NCBI RefSeq assembly: GCF_020165495.1
Contig: NZ_JAIUIE010000022.1
Coordinates: 1-32,965, forward strand
Direction of reading: 5' to 3'
Source of the DNA: Mesorhizobium sp. BR1-1-16
GTDB lineage: Bacteria > Pseudomonadota > Alphaproteobacteria > Rhizobiales > Kaistiaceae
DNA length: 32,965 nucleotides
The position numbers were made by a program, and so were the translations under genes. Below, piece by piece: positions 21,910 through 30,258 of the stretch (within the stretch, counting starts at the first letter, position 1; each line of letters starts with the position of its first letter). Below the pieces are notes generated by a model. It worked only from the letters and a program-made list of their open reading frames with translations, was not told the DNA's origin and made no database searches.

Positions 21910-22742
21910 TGGCGCGGCCTCATCTTTCACTCGGCGACGCCACCGTCTTCGTCCTTGTCGCGCTGATTCTGGCTGCCGCAGTGTTCGGCAATCTTCTGGC
22001 GCCCGAGGCGACCTTCTCCTCCGATATCGGCAATGCATTCCTGCCGCCCGATGCGCAGCATTGGCTCGGCACGGATTCGCAGGGGCGCGATGTGCTCTGG
22101 CGCGTGATCGCCGGCGCGGCGCCGTCGCTGCTCTCATCCATGCTGGTCGTCACCATCTATTCGCTGATCGGCGTCGTCGTGGCGACGCTCGCGACCGTGG
22201 TGCCGCGCTGGCTCGACGAGGGGCTGATGCGCGGCACCGAGATTGGGCTCGCACTGCCCGGTGTCATCGTTGCCATGGGCTTCGCGTCGGCCATGGGCCC
22301 CAGCCTCGCCTCGGCCGTGATCGCCATGAGCATAACCGGCTGGCCGATCACGGCGCGGCTGCTGCGCAGCATCACGCGACAGACCATGGTGGCGCCCTAT
22401 GTCCAGGGCGCGCAGGTCATGGGCGTTTCGCGGTTCCGCCTGATGACCCGGCATGTGCTGCCGAACTCGCTCGACGTGCTGATCATCAAATGGTCGGGCG
22501 ATGTCAGCATCACCATCCTGGTGCTGGGCGGCCTCTCCTTCGTCGGCGTCGGCGCGCAGCCGCCGAGCGCGGAATGGGGCGCCATGATCTCGGACGCGCG
22601 CAGCTATGTCTCGACCGCCTGGTGGACGGCGGCGGCCCCCGGCGCAGCGATCGCGCTGACGGCCGTCTCGTTCAGCCTGCTTGGCGACATCCTGCAGCGC
22701 CGTCTCGGCGGCGCCGGCGCGTCCGGCGGAGCGCGGTCATGA
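21906..22742 (+). CDS. Dipeptide-type ABC transporter permease (DppC type)
   Basis: The protein has 278 residues. It begins with a hydrophobic helix and the DppC-type segment L-G-T-D-S-Q-G-R-D-V-L-W-R-V (about residues 54-67), near-diagnostic of this family. The EAA loop is V-M-G-V-S-R-F-R-L-M-T-R-H-V-L-P-N, followed by a L-S-F-V-G-V-G segment. It completes the membrane part of the importer. The start overlaps the DppB-type stop, and a second ATG three bases on (21909) is equally good. It ends in an ATGA overlap with the first ATPase gene. Confidence 0.93.
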   Translation: MMARPHLSLGDATVFVLVALILAAAVFGNLLAPEATFSSDIGNAFLPPDAQHWLGTDSQGRDVLWRVIAGAAPSLLSSMLVVTIYSLIGVVVATLATVVPRWLDEGLMRGTEIGLALPGVIVAMGFASAMGPSLASAVIAMSITGWPITARLLRSITRQTMVAPYVQGAQVMGVSRFRLMTRHVLPNSLDVLIIKWSGDVSITILVLGGLSFVGVGAQPPSAEWGAMISDARSYVSTAWWTAAAPGAAIALTAVSFSLLGDILQRRLGGAGASGGARS

Positions 22743-23707
22743 AGCCGCTGCTCGAGGTGCGCGCACTTACCATCGACGTACCGAAGGGCGAAGGCTGGAT
22801 GCGCGTCGTCGACGGCGTCGATTTCTCCATCGGCGCCGGTGAGCGGGTGGCGCTGGTCGGCGAGTCGGGGTCAGGCAAATCCATGACCGCCCGCGCGCTG
22901 ATGCGGCTCGACGATGCGCTGCGCATCGGCGGCGCGATCCGTTTCGCAGGCGAGGAGGTGCTCGGCTGCACCGAGGCCGAGATGCGCGCGCTGCGTGGAT
23001 CGGGCATCGGCATGGTGTTCCAGGATCCGATGGCCTCGCTCGATCCGTTCATGCGGGTCGGCGACCAGGTTGCCGAGGTGCTCAGGATTCGCGGCGTCGG
23101 CCGGGCCGAGGCGCATGCGCGCGCTGTCGCCATCCTGGCCGAACTCGGCGTCCGCGACGCCGCCAGCCGCTCCGGCGCCTACCCGCACGAGTTCTCCGGC
23201 GGCATGCGCCAGCGCGTCGTTCTCGCAATGGCGCTCGTCGCGGGCCCGAAGCTGCTCGTCGCCGACGAGCCGACCACGGCACTCGACGCCCGCATCCAGC
23301 AGCAGGTCCTCGATCTCATCGACGACGCTGCGGCCGATCGGGGCCTCGGCGTCCTGCTCATCACGCATAATCTTGGCATCGTCGCGGGCTTCGCCGATCG
23401 CGTGCTCGTCATGTACTCGGGCAGGATCGTCGAGGAAGGGCCGGTCGAGCAGATCTTCGCCGCGCCCGCTCATCCCTATACGCGCGGGCTGATCGCGGCC
23501 GTGCCGCGCGCCGACATGCGTGTCGACCGCCTGCCGCCGATCGACGGCGCGCCGCCTTCTCCCGCACGGCGCCCGTCTGGCTGCGCCTTCCATCCGCGCT
23601 GCCCGGTCCGGCTGCCGGTCTGCGTCATGACAGCGCCGCAGCTTCGCCCGTCGGGTGGCGGCTCCGTCGCCTGCCACCTCGCCGCGGCGGAAGAGGCGAT
23701 GGCATGA
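22739..23707 (+). CDS. Dipeptide-type ABC transporter ATPase (DppD type)
   Basis: The protein has 322 residues. Walker A is G41-E-S-G-S-G-K-S, the signature F-S-G-G-M-R-Q-R, Walker B L-L-V-A-D-E-P-T, and the H-loop I-T-H-N-L-G. The C-terminus has the oligopeptide-transporter tail with C-A-F-H-P-R-C-P and a further Cys, typical of DppD/OppD. The frame is open far upstream (to 21755), but the overlap ATGA with the permease and the standard N-terminus fix the start at 22739. It forms a heterodimer with the next ATPase. Confidence 0.94.
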   Translation: MKPLLEVRALTIDVPKGEGWMRVVDGVDFSIGAGERVALVGESGSGKSMTARALMRLDDALRIGGAIRFAGEEVLGCTEAEMRALRGSGIGMVFQDPMASLDPFMRVGDQVAEVLRIRGVGRAEAHARAVAILAELGVRDAASRSGAYPHEFSGGMRQRVVLAMALVAGPKLLVADEPTTALDARIQQQVLDLIDDAAADRGLGVLLITHNLGIVAGFADRVLVMYSGRIVEEGPVEQIFAAPAHPYTRGLIAAVPRADMRVDRLPPIDGAPPSPARRPSGCAFHPRCPVRLPVCVMTAPQLRPSGGGSVACHLAAAEEAMA

Positions 23708-24543
23708 CCGGTCTTGCCGTCACGGATCTCTGCAAATCCTACCCCGCGGCCGGCGGCGGCCGGCGCGAGGTGCTGAAGGGCGTCTCGCTCAGGATCGACA
23801 AAGGCGAATGCGTGGGACTGATCGGCGAATCCGGTTCCGGCAAGTCGACGCTGATCCGCTGCGCGCTTGGCCTCGAGAAGCCCGATTCCGGCCGCGTCGA
23901 CTACGAGGGCAGCTTTGTCCATGAGGCGACAGGCCCGGACCTGCTGCTGTTCCGGCGCGAGGTGCAGATCGTCTTCCAGGATCCGTTCGCCAGCCTCAAT
24001 CCGCGTATGACAGTCGAGGAACTGGTCGGCGAGGGACTGCTGGTGCACCGGATCGAGCCGTCGCGCGCGCGCCGGCGCGCGTGCGTCGCCGAGTTGCTCG
24101 GCCGTGTCGGCCTCGAGGCGGACGCCATGCACCGCTATCCGCGCGCATTCTCGGGCGGCCAGCGGCAACGCATCGCTATTGCCCGCGCGCTCGCCGTCTC
24201 GCCGCGCATTCTGGTGTGCGACGAGCCGGTCTCGGCGCTCGACGTGTCGGTGCAGGCGCAGGTCATTAATCTCCTCGCCGACATGCGCAGCGCGCTCGGC
24301 CTCGGCATCCTGTTCGTTGCGCATGACATCGGCGTCGTCCGCTATCTCTGCGACAGCGTGCTCGTCCTCGCCGAGGGCCGCGTGGTCGAGGAAGGCCCGA
24401 CGGAAACCGTGTTCGGCGATCCGCAGCACGATTACACGCGCGCGCTCATGGCGGCGGCGCCCGTTCCGGATCCGGCGGAAGCCAAGGCAAGGCGGGCGCT
24501 CCGCCGACAACAACGCGAAGCAGCAAGAGGAAGCGAGCCATGA
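23704..24543 (+). CDS. Dipeptide-type ABC transporter ATPase (DppF type)
   Basis: The protein has 279 residues. Walker A is G-E-S-G-S-G-K-S-T, the Q-loop region Q-I-V-F-Q-D-P, the signature F-S-G-G-Q-R-Q-R, Walker B I-L-V-C-D-E-P and the D-loop S-A-L-D-V-S. It is shorter than usual DppF (about 320 residues) because it lacks the Cys-containing C-terminal tail and ends in a basic, Ala/Arg-rich stretch. It overlaps the neighbours on both sides by 4 bp, so the importer and the first enzyme gene are translationally coupled. Confidence 0.93.
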   Translation: MTGLAVTDLCKSYPAAGGGRREVLKGVSLRIDKGECVGLIGESGSGKSTLIRCALGLEKPDSGRVDYEGSFVHEATGPDLLLFRREVQIVFQDPFASLNPRMTVEELVGEGLLVHRIEPSRARRRACVAELLGRVGLEADAMHRYPRAFSGGQRQRIAIARALAVSPRILVCDEPVSALDVSVQAQVINLLADMRSALGLGILFVAHDIGVVRYLCDSVLVLAEGRVVEEGPTETVFGDPQHDYTRALMAAAPVPDPAEAKARRALRRQQREAARGSEP

Positions 24544-25622
24544 GGCTGGGGGTCGACGGACGCAAGATACCTGAGGCAGCGAAGCGCGGGCCGATCGGCA
24601 GCCTCGAGCATGCCGGCGCGCTTGGCCTGGACGGGCTGTTCTTCCGTACCGTGCTCGATGTCAGCCAGCGTCTTGATGGCGGCGAACTCGCCGAGATCCG
24701 CGCCGCGGCCGATGGGCTCGGCCTGTATCTCGAAATGGGGCTCGGCAAGGTCAATCCTTATGCGATGCCGGAGGCGCCGGAGCTGCGAGCCGCTGGCGAC
24801 GGCGACACCGTGCTCGGCTTCCGGCGGATGATGGAGGCCTGCGCGGCGATCGGCTGCCGCGAGCTTTGGGTCGCGACCGCCAACTACAAGGGCGCCTATG
24901 TCGGCCGCTGGTGTTACGACCGCTTCCGCACCGATGTCAGCTGGGCCGAGCAGCTTGCCGCGACGGAGCGCTTCCTCAAGATCCTCGCGCCGATCGCCCG
25001 CGATCTCGGCATCCACATGAATATCGAGACGCATGAGGAGATCACCTCTTTCGAACTCGTGCGTCTGGTCGAGAGCGTCGGCCCCGATGTGACCGGAATC
25101 GTCTTCGACACCGCCAATGTCCTGCAGCGCGGCGAGCACCCGACCTGGTGCGCGCGCCGCATCGCGCCCTATGTTCGCCAGACGCATGTCAAGGACGGCT
25201 ATCTCGGCCATGCTCACGGCGGCCTCGATTTCCAGATGCGGCCCTGCGGCGAGGGCATCGTCGATTTCGCGGCGATCCTGCCGATCCTCGCCGCCGCCAA
25301 TCCGGCGCTCAACCTGACGATCGAGAACACCCAGTCCCAGGACGACAAGCCGGACAGCAATGCCGTGATTCATATCGAGATCTTCGATCCAGACTGGCTC
25401 GCCGGCCATCCCGATCTTACGGTCGAGGAATATGCCGCCTTCCACGCGATGGTGCTGGACTACCAGCGGCGTGTGGCGGCCGAGTCCATCGACGGCATCG
25501 CCGCCTATGCGGCGCGGCCGTTCGGCTATGCCGAGGCCGTCGCATCCATCGAGGCCGGCGCGCGCCATATTCGCGCTGTCTGCGATGCCGCCGGTTTGCC
25601 GCTCGCGGAGCGCACACGATGA
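24540..25622 (+). CDS. Sugar-phosphate isomerase/epimerase-like TIM barrel, metal site intact
   Basis: This 360-residue member of the xylose-isomerase-like TIM-barrel (AP endonuclease 2) superfamily has metal ligands that can be placed at strand ends: E163 (N-I-E-T-H), D190 (V-F-D-T-A-N), H216 (Q-T-H-V-K-D) and E262 (T-I-E-N-T). Such enzymes isomerise or epimerise sugars, dehydrate inositols, or act on hydroxypyruvate- and dehydroshikimate-like substrates, so the reaction stays open. It overlaps both neighbours by 4 bp. The next gene encodes a clear paralogue sharing H-E-E-I-T and A-P-Y-V-R-Q segments. Its position directly after the importer suggests it acts early on the imported compound. 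Confidence 0.85.
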   Translation: MRLGVDGRKIPEAAKRGPIGSLEHAGALGLDGLFFRTVLDVSQRLDGGELAEIRAAADGLGLYLEMGLGKVNPYAMPEAPELRAAGDGDTVLGFRRMMEACAAIGCRELWVATANYKGAYVGRWCYDRFRTDVSWAEQLAATERFLKILAPIARDLGIHMNIETHEEITSFELVRLVESVGPDVTGIVFDTANVLQRGEHPTWCARRIAPYVRQTHVKDGYLGHAHGGLDFQMRPCGEGIVDFAAILPILAAANPALNLTIENTQSQDDKPDSNAVIHIEIFDPDWLAGHPDLTVEEYAAFHAMVLDYQRRVAAESIDGIAAYAARPFGYAEAVASIEAGARHIRAVCDAAGLPLAERTR

Positions 25623-26551
25623 CCGGCATCATGAAGACCGCCATGCCGGGCTATGAGGCGATGGATGTGCTGGCGGCGCTCGAGGCGGCGGCCGGATACG
25701 GCCTCGATGGCTGCCTCTTCTCTCATCTCCTCGACGTAGCGCTCGATCTCGACGCGGGAAGGCTGGCCGAAGTCAGGGCACGCGGCGTCGAACTCGGCGT
25801 CAAGCCTGCCGCCGGCATCGGCTGGATCAATCCCCATCATCTCGACCGCGCCGCGGCGCTCGTCGCGCTCGGCGGCGGCGATTATCGCCGCGGCTTCGCG
25901 CGCGCGATCGAGGCCGCTGCCGCGTTCGGGCTGACCGATCTCTTCTTCATGATCAGCCTGATTGAGGACCGCTTCGACACCGATCTCACATGGTCCGGCC
26001 AGCTTGCGGCAAGCACGCGGTTCCTCGCCAGCCTGGCGCCGATCCTGCGTGCGAACGGCGTCCGCCTGCTGCTCAAGACGCATGAGGAGATCACGACGCA
26101 GGAGATCCTGCGCGTCATCGAGGCGGTCGGCGAGGATGCGATCGGCGTCGCGCTCGATCCGGTCAATGTCATGGTACGCCTCGAGGAGCCGCTTGCCGCG
26201 GCGCGCCGTGTCGCGCCCTATGTTCGGCAGGTCCATCTCGATGACGCCATCATCCGCTTCGCGGGCGATGGCATCCGCCGCATCCTGCATCCGCTCGGCC
26301 AGGGGCAGATCGACTGGCCGGGCATTCTGGCTCTCGTCGGCGCGGCGCCGCGCTTCCTCGAGATGCATCGCGGACAGTTCGCCATGCCGGTTTTCGAGCC
26401 CGGCTGGCTGGCGCCGCAGAGCGATGTCGTGCTGCCCGAACTTGCGGCACTGCTCGAGATGGCGGTCGCCTCCGGCGATGCGCCGGACGCCTGGAACCAG
26501 GACCTGCCGCTCACCCGTCTGCCGGCGACGCTGGAGGCGCTGCGACCATGA
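25619..26551 (+). CDS. Second TIM-barrel isomerase-like paralogue with Glu-to-Lys at a metal position
   Basis: The protein has 310 residues and is paralogous to the preceding gene product: T-W-S-G-Q-L-A-A, T-H-E-E-I-T and V-A-P-Y-V-R-Q-V-H align along the length. D180, H206 and E248 occupy three of the metal positions. The first one, E163 in the paralogue, is K153 here (L-L-L-K-T-H-E-E). The site is therefore unlikely to bind metal in the usual way. It may be a partner subunit, a metal-free lyase or isomerase, or a divergent enzyme. The frame is open upstream to 25148, but the ATGA junction sets the start at 25619. It lacks about 50 residues relative to the first copy, mainly at the C-terminus. 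Confidence 0.82.
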   Translation: MTGIMKTAMPGYEAMDVLAALEAAAGYGLDGCLFSHLLDVALDLDAGRLAEVRARGVELGVKPAAGIGWINPHHLDRAAALVALGGGDYRRGFARAIEAAAAFGLTDLFFMISLIEDRFDTDLTWSGQLAASTRFLASLAPILRANGVRLLLKTHEEITTQEILRVIEAVGEDAIGVALDPVNVMVRLEEPLAAARRVAPYVRQVHLDDAIIRFAGDGIRRILHPLGQGQIDWPGILALVGAAPRFLEMHRGQFAMPVFEPGWLAPQSDVVLPELAALLEMAVASGDAPDAWNQDLPLTRLPATLEALRP

Positions 26552-27111
26552 GCGGGCAGGACGGGTTCATCGACGCGGCCATGCAGCGCGCCATCCAGCT
26601 CTCCGCCCATGCGGCGGCGATCGGCAACGAGCCGTTCGGGGCCGTGGTGCTCATCGGCGACGAGATCGTCGGTGAGGGGTACAATCAGGCGCGACAGCTC
26701 CTCGACCCGACGGCGCATGGCGAGGTCCAGGCCATCCGGGACGCCTGCCGCAAGCTCGGCAGGCTCGAACTCGACGGCTGCGTCCTCTACACCTCATGCG
26801 AACCCTGTGCACTGTGCATCGCAGCCATGGCGGGTGTCGGGATTCGGAAGCTTTACTATGCGGCAACGCTCCAAGCATGCGAGCAGCTCTTTGCGGGCGC
26901 TCCGGCGCTCGGGCGGGCAGCGACCGATGTCGCGACGCTGCGGGCGGCTGCCGGCGCGCCGGGCGGCGGCGAAGTGATTGCGTCCGCGCAGCGTAGCAAC
27001 ACAGAGGCGCTCGCAGTGGTGGCAGACTGGGTCAGGAAGAAGACGGCGATGGAATCGATGAGGGAGGCGAGCATCACACGCTCCGACAACAACCAGGGAG
27101 GCGATGCGTGA
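26548..27111 (+). CDS. Zinc-dependent nucleobase/heterocycle deaminase (CDA superfamily)
   Basis: The protein has 187 residues. The zinc motif is complete: H57-G-E59 (ligand and proton shuttle), then T-S-C-E-P-C87-A-L-C90. This arrangement is that of guanine deaminase, bacterial cytosine-deaminase-like and TadA-type proteins. N-E-P-F-G-A-V-V near residue 27 and Y-N in G-Y-N-Q are also typical. It would remove an amino group from a ring or amidine substrate, releasing ammonia. The C-terminal ~40 residues beyond the domain are unusual and charged. It overlaps the previous gene by 4 bp (ATGA) and the regulator by 4 bp (GTGA). Context points to catabolism rather than tRNA editing. Confidence 0.87.
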   Translation: MSGQDGFIDAAMQRAIQLSAHAAAIGNEPFGAVVLIGDEIVGEGYNQARQLLDPTAHGEVQAIRDACRKLGRLELDGCVLYTSCEPCALCIAAMAGVGIRKLYYAATLQACEQLFAGAPALGRAATDVATLRAAAGAPGGGEVIASAQRSNTEALAVVADWVRKKTAMESMREASITRSDNNQGGDA

Positions 27112-27698
27112 GCGAGAAATCCCAGGATCGAGAGGTCCAGCAGCTGCAGGTCGACGCGCGGATCCGGCATGCCCGCATCTTGAAGGGTATGCGGATGCGC
27201 GATCTCGCAGAGCTGATCGGTTGCGACGAGAGCATGATCTCGAAGATCGAGACCGGCAAGGTGGTGCCTTCGCTGGTCATGCTCACCAAGATCGTCAAGG
27301 CGCTCGATCGCGACATGGCGTCGTTCTTCGGCCTCGAGATCGACGAGCACAAATTCGTGCAGCGACCGAGCGACCGCACCATGGTGCCAAACGATGCGCT
27401 GCGCAGCGGCAGCGGCGTCGTCTATGAGCGGCTGGTGCCGCCGGCCGCCGGCAATCTGCTCGAGGGCAACATCCACCATGTCGAGCCGGGTGGCGGCAAA
27501 ACCGACTCGATCACCCATCAGGGCGAGACGGTCGGCTATCTGCTCGAGGGCGAGATCGACCTCGAGATCGACGGCACCGTCTATCGCGCCCGCGCCGGCG
27601 ACTCCTTCTTCTTCAAGGCTTATCTGCCGAGCGGCTACCGCAATGTCGGCGACACGGTGGCGCGCATCCTCTGGGTCAACACCCCGCAGGTCCATTGA
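27108..27698 (+). CDS. XRE-family regulator with C-terminal cupin domain
   Basis: The protein has 196 residues. Residues ~14-70 form a lambda-repressor-like helix-turn-helix (R-I-R-H-A-R, then M-R-D-L-A-E-L-I-G-C, M-I-S-K-I-E-T-G). Residues ~110-190 form a single cupin barrel with H-Q-G-E-T-V-G-Y-L-L-E-G-E and a G-D-S-F-F-F segment. This layout (SutR/PuuR type) is common for regulators of amino-acid, polyamine and nitrogen-compound use, with the cupin sensing a small ligand. It is encoded inside the operon and may control it. It begins with GTG: an AGGGAGG ribosome site lies 8 bp upstream, and a nearby ATG is out of frame. Confidence 0.9.
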   Translation: MSEKSQDREVQQLQVDARIRHARILKGMRMRDLAELIGCDESMISKIETGKVVPSLVMLTKIVKALDRDMASFFGLEIDEHKFVQRPSDRTMVPNDALRSGSGVVYERLVPPAAGNLLEGNIHHVEPGGGKTDSITHQGETVGYLLEGEIDLEIDGTVYRARAGDSFFFKAYLPSGYRNVGDTVARILWVNTPQVH

Positions 27699-29176
27699 TG
27701 ATATCGCCGCAAACGCCGGCGACCCGCGGCCCGCTCGGGCTCGACCGGGCGCAGGACATCGCTGCCGCCGTCGCCAGCGGCGCCATCTCACCCGTCGAGG
27801 TCGTTCAGGCCGCCCTCGACGCCATGGACCGGCTCGATCCGAGCCTCAATGCCTTCTGTACGCCTGCGCATGACGAGGCGCTCGCCGTGGCGCGCCGGCT
27901 CGAGGCTCGCATTCGCGCCGGTGAGGCGGCCGGGCCGCTGGCCGGCGTGCCGGTGGCCATCAAGGATCTCATCTTCACGCGTGGCCTCCGCACCACCTTC
28001 GGTTCGCGGCTCTATGCCGATTTCGTCCCCGACGAGGACGACGTGGCGGTGGCGCGCCTCCGGGTCGCCGATGCGATCATTGTCGGCAAGACCAATGCCG
28101 CCGAGTTCGGCTATGGCGGCTTCGGCCACAATCCGCTGTTCCCGACGACGCGCAATCCCTGGGACCCCGCGCTCACCTCGGGCGGATCGAGCGCCGGCTC
28201 GGCGGCTGCTGTCGCGGCCGGCCTCTGCCCGATCGCGCTCGGCAGCGATGGTGGCGGATCGGTGCGCCTGCCGGCCGCCTTCTGCGGCATTGTCGGGTTC
28301 AAGCCGACGATGGGCCGCATTCCGCTCTGGCCGGGCTGCCGCGACCCCCGTTTCGCCGGTGCCTCCGGATGGGAATCGATCGAGCATTACGGCGTCCTTT
28401 CGCGTGGCGTCGACGATGCAGCGCTGATGTTCGACGTAATGGCCGGGCCCGATCCCCGCGACCGCCTGTCGCTGCCGCGCGTTGCCGAGACGTGGCGGAC
28501 GATTGACGCATTGCCGCGCGGGCTCAGGATCGCCTTCGTGCCGACATGGAGCGGGGAGCCCCTCGATCGCGCTGTCGCAACGCTTGCCGAGCGGGCGGCA
28601 GCGCGTTTTTCGGCCGATCTCGGCGCCGATGTCGAGGCAGTCACCGCCCCATTTGACGATTGCATCCATGCCTATCGAGCGATCGTCGCGATGGAGACCG
28701 ACCTCACGGGGCTGCGCGCCCGCATCGCTGCCGCCGCCGCCGGCGTCGCCGTCTCGCGTCCGCTGTCGGCGCTGCTCGCGGCGGAGTGGTCCGGCGATCG
28801 CTTCGCCGATGCGATCGTCGCGCGTAAGCAGGCCGTCGCGGCGATTGCCTGTTTCATGGAGCGGTTCGATCTGGTGCTGACGCCGACCGTTCCGACGACA
28901 GCGTTCCCGATCGACCGCGACGGTCCAGGCTCGATCGACGGGCAGCCGATCGACGACGACGCCTGGACGCCGGCGCTTTTCCCTCTGAACCTGACCGGCC
29001 AGCCAGCAGCGAGCGTGCCGGCCGGATGGACCGGCGAGGGCTTGCCGGTCGGTTTGCAGATCGTCGGCCGTCGGTTCGACGACAGCCTTGTCCTTGCCGC
29101 AGCGCGTGCTTTCGAAACGGTGCAGCCATGGCATCGCCGGTATCCGCCGATATCGATCTGGAGCGAGGACCGCTGA
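27698..29176 (+). CDS. Amidase-signature-family amidase
   Basis: The protein has 492 residues. The Ser-cisSer-Lys triad is placed as K89 (V-A-I-K-D-L), S164 (S-G-G-S-S-A-G) and S188 (S-D-G-G-G-S-V-R), with spacings of 75 and 24 residues as in known amidases. It hydrolyses an amide or ureido bond to acid and ammonia in the cytoplasm. GatA is unlikely: there is no gatB/gatC nearby and the operon is catabolic. A close match in role would be an allophanate-, mandelamide- or indoleacetamide-type amidase, but specificity cannot be read. The ATG at 27698 overlaps the regulator stop by one base (TGATG); the TTG just before it is a less likely start. Confidence 0.92.
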   Translation: MISPQTPATRGPLGLDRAQDIAAAVASGAISPVEVVQAALDAMDRLDPSLNAFCTPAHDEALAVARRLEARIRAGEAAGPLAGVPVAIKDLIFTRGLRTTFGSRLYADFVPDEDDVAVARLRVADAIIVGKTNAAEFGYGGFGHNPLFPTTRNPWDPALTSGGSSAGSAAAVAAGLCPIALGSDGGGSVRLPAAFCGIVGFKPTMGRIPLWPGCRDPRFAGASGWESIEHYGVLSRGVDDAALMFDVMAGPDPRDRLSLPRVAETWRTIDALPRGLRIAFVPTWSGEPLDRAVATLAERAAARFSADLGADVEAVTAPFDDCIHAYRAIVAMETDLTGLRARIAAAAAGVAVSRPLSALLAAEWSGDRFADAIVARKQAVAAIACFMERFDLVLTPTVPTTAFPIDRDGPGSIDGQPIDDDAWTPALFPLNLTGQPAASVPAGWTGEGLPVGLQIVGRRFDDSLVLAAARAFETVQPWHRRYPPISIWSEDR

Positions 29177-29177
29177 C

Positions 29178-29999
29178 ATGCCAGACCTGCTGAACCATCG
29201 GTTGCGCAGCGGGCCTCAAGGGGAGGCGACACTGCTAATGGTGCACCCGCTCGGCGCCGATCTCTCCTTCTGGGACGAGTGCGTTGCGCGGTGGGGCGAT
29301 CGCCGCGCAACGCTCGCCGTCGATCTCCGCTCGGCCGGTCGCTCGCCGGGCAGCGACAGCCCGCCGACGCTCGACACGCATGTCGCTGATCTTCTCGCGC
29401 TGCTCGATGTCCACGGTATCGACCGCGTCGTCGCCGTTGGCTGCGCCATGGGCGGGGCGGTCGCCGTTGCCCTTGCTGCGGCTCTGCCTGGCCGTGTCGT
29501 CGGGCTCGTCATGGCCAATCCCGAACTGCGGCTCGATGATGGCGCGCGGATCCGCCTTGCCGAGCGAGCCGATCTGCTGGAGGCCGGCGGGCCGGAGGCG
29601 GTGCTCCCAGCGGCGGTCGACAATGTGTTCGCCGGCCTCGACGATCCGGTGCGCAAGGCCCGCTATCTCGCTGCTTTCAGGCAACTGGACGGACGGCGCG
29701 CCGCCGCCTGCATCCGCGGCTTCCTGTCAGCCGATGTGACGACGGCAACGGCCGCGATCCAATGCCCGACGTTGCTTGTGGCCGCCGTGCACGACATGCT
29801 TGGCGGCCATGATGCCGTTGGAGCGATGTGCAGATTTCTGCCGGCCGCACATTGGGCCACGTTGGCGGGAGCGTCGCATTTCGGCCCTTACCAAGCCCCC
29901 GCCCAATTCGTTGACATCGTCGAAGCCTTTCTCAATGCGCTCTCGGACGATGGGCCAACGCAGGAAGGCAAATTCGGCAGAAGTCCCCCCATTGAGTGA
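29178..29999 (+). CDS. Alpha/beta-hydrolase-fold protein with Ala at the nucleophile position
   Basis: The protein has 273 residues with the layout of enol-lactonase/MhpC-like alpha/beta hydrolases: an oxyanion-side segment M-V-H-P-L-G (near 21), a D-L-R-S-A-G-R-S motif (49-56), and later D206 and H234 (A-S-H-F-G) as the acid and His of a triad. The nucleophile elbow G-x-S-x-G reads G88-C-A90-M-G92, so the expected Ser is Ala. Cys89 is at the neighbouring position. The DNA (GGC TGC GCC ATG GGC) is unambiguous, so this is not a frame error. It may be a non-hydrolytic enzyme, a binding protein, or a Cys-assisted variant. It is the last gene of the operon, 1 bp after the amidase stop, and its start ATG is the first after it. 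Confidence 0.85.
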   Translation: MPDLLNHRLRSGPQGEATLLMVHPLGADLSFWDECVARWGDRRATLAVDLRSAGRSPGSDSPPTLDTHVADLLALLDVHGIDRVVAVGCAMGGAVAVALAAALPGRVVGLVMANPELRLDDGARIRLAERADLLEAGGPEAVLPAAVDNVFAGLDDPVRKARYLAAFRQLDGRRAAACIRGFLSADVTTATAAIQCPTLLVAAVHDMLGGHDAVGAMCRFLPAAHWATLAGASHFGPYQAPAQFVDIVEAFLNALSDDGPTQEGKFGRSPPIE

Positions 30000-30209
30000 G
30001 ATTGACCCTTGCAGCGCAGCAAGAGTGGAAGTGTCTCGCTGATTGCAGCCGGCCGGAATATCGGAGAGCAAGCCGTAGCTTCGGGTCAGAAGCAGCGCTG
30101 CAGCCGATGTGTTTCTCATCGGTTAGGTTGGCGCGCTTCCGATGCGACTGCAGTCGCGGTGCGTTGCCAGTCGAGCCGCCCCAAATCGGCAGGTCTGGAC
30201 CGCAGCGAA

Positions 30210-30242
30210 CCGGCGCGGGCAGGACGGGCCGTCCCGCGCCGG
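30210..30242. terminator. GC hairpin between convergent genes
   Basis: Arms 30210-30219 and 30233-30242 pair perfectly over 10 bp around a 13-nt inner part that can pair further. It lies between the end of the long plus-strand operon and the minus-strand SDR stop, where a bidirectional terminator is expected. There is no clear T-run on either side. The rest of 30000-30258 shows no gene. Confidence 0.5.
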
Positions 30243-30258
30243 AAGCAGACGTCGCGGC

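Noticed and set aside
27788-29179. A 463-codon minus-strand frame
   Set aside because: It is antisense to the amidase gene, whose catalytic triad is intact.
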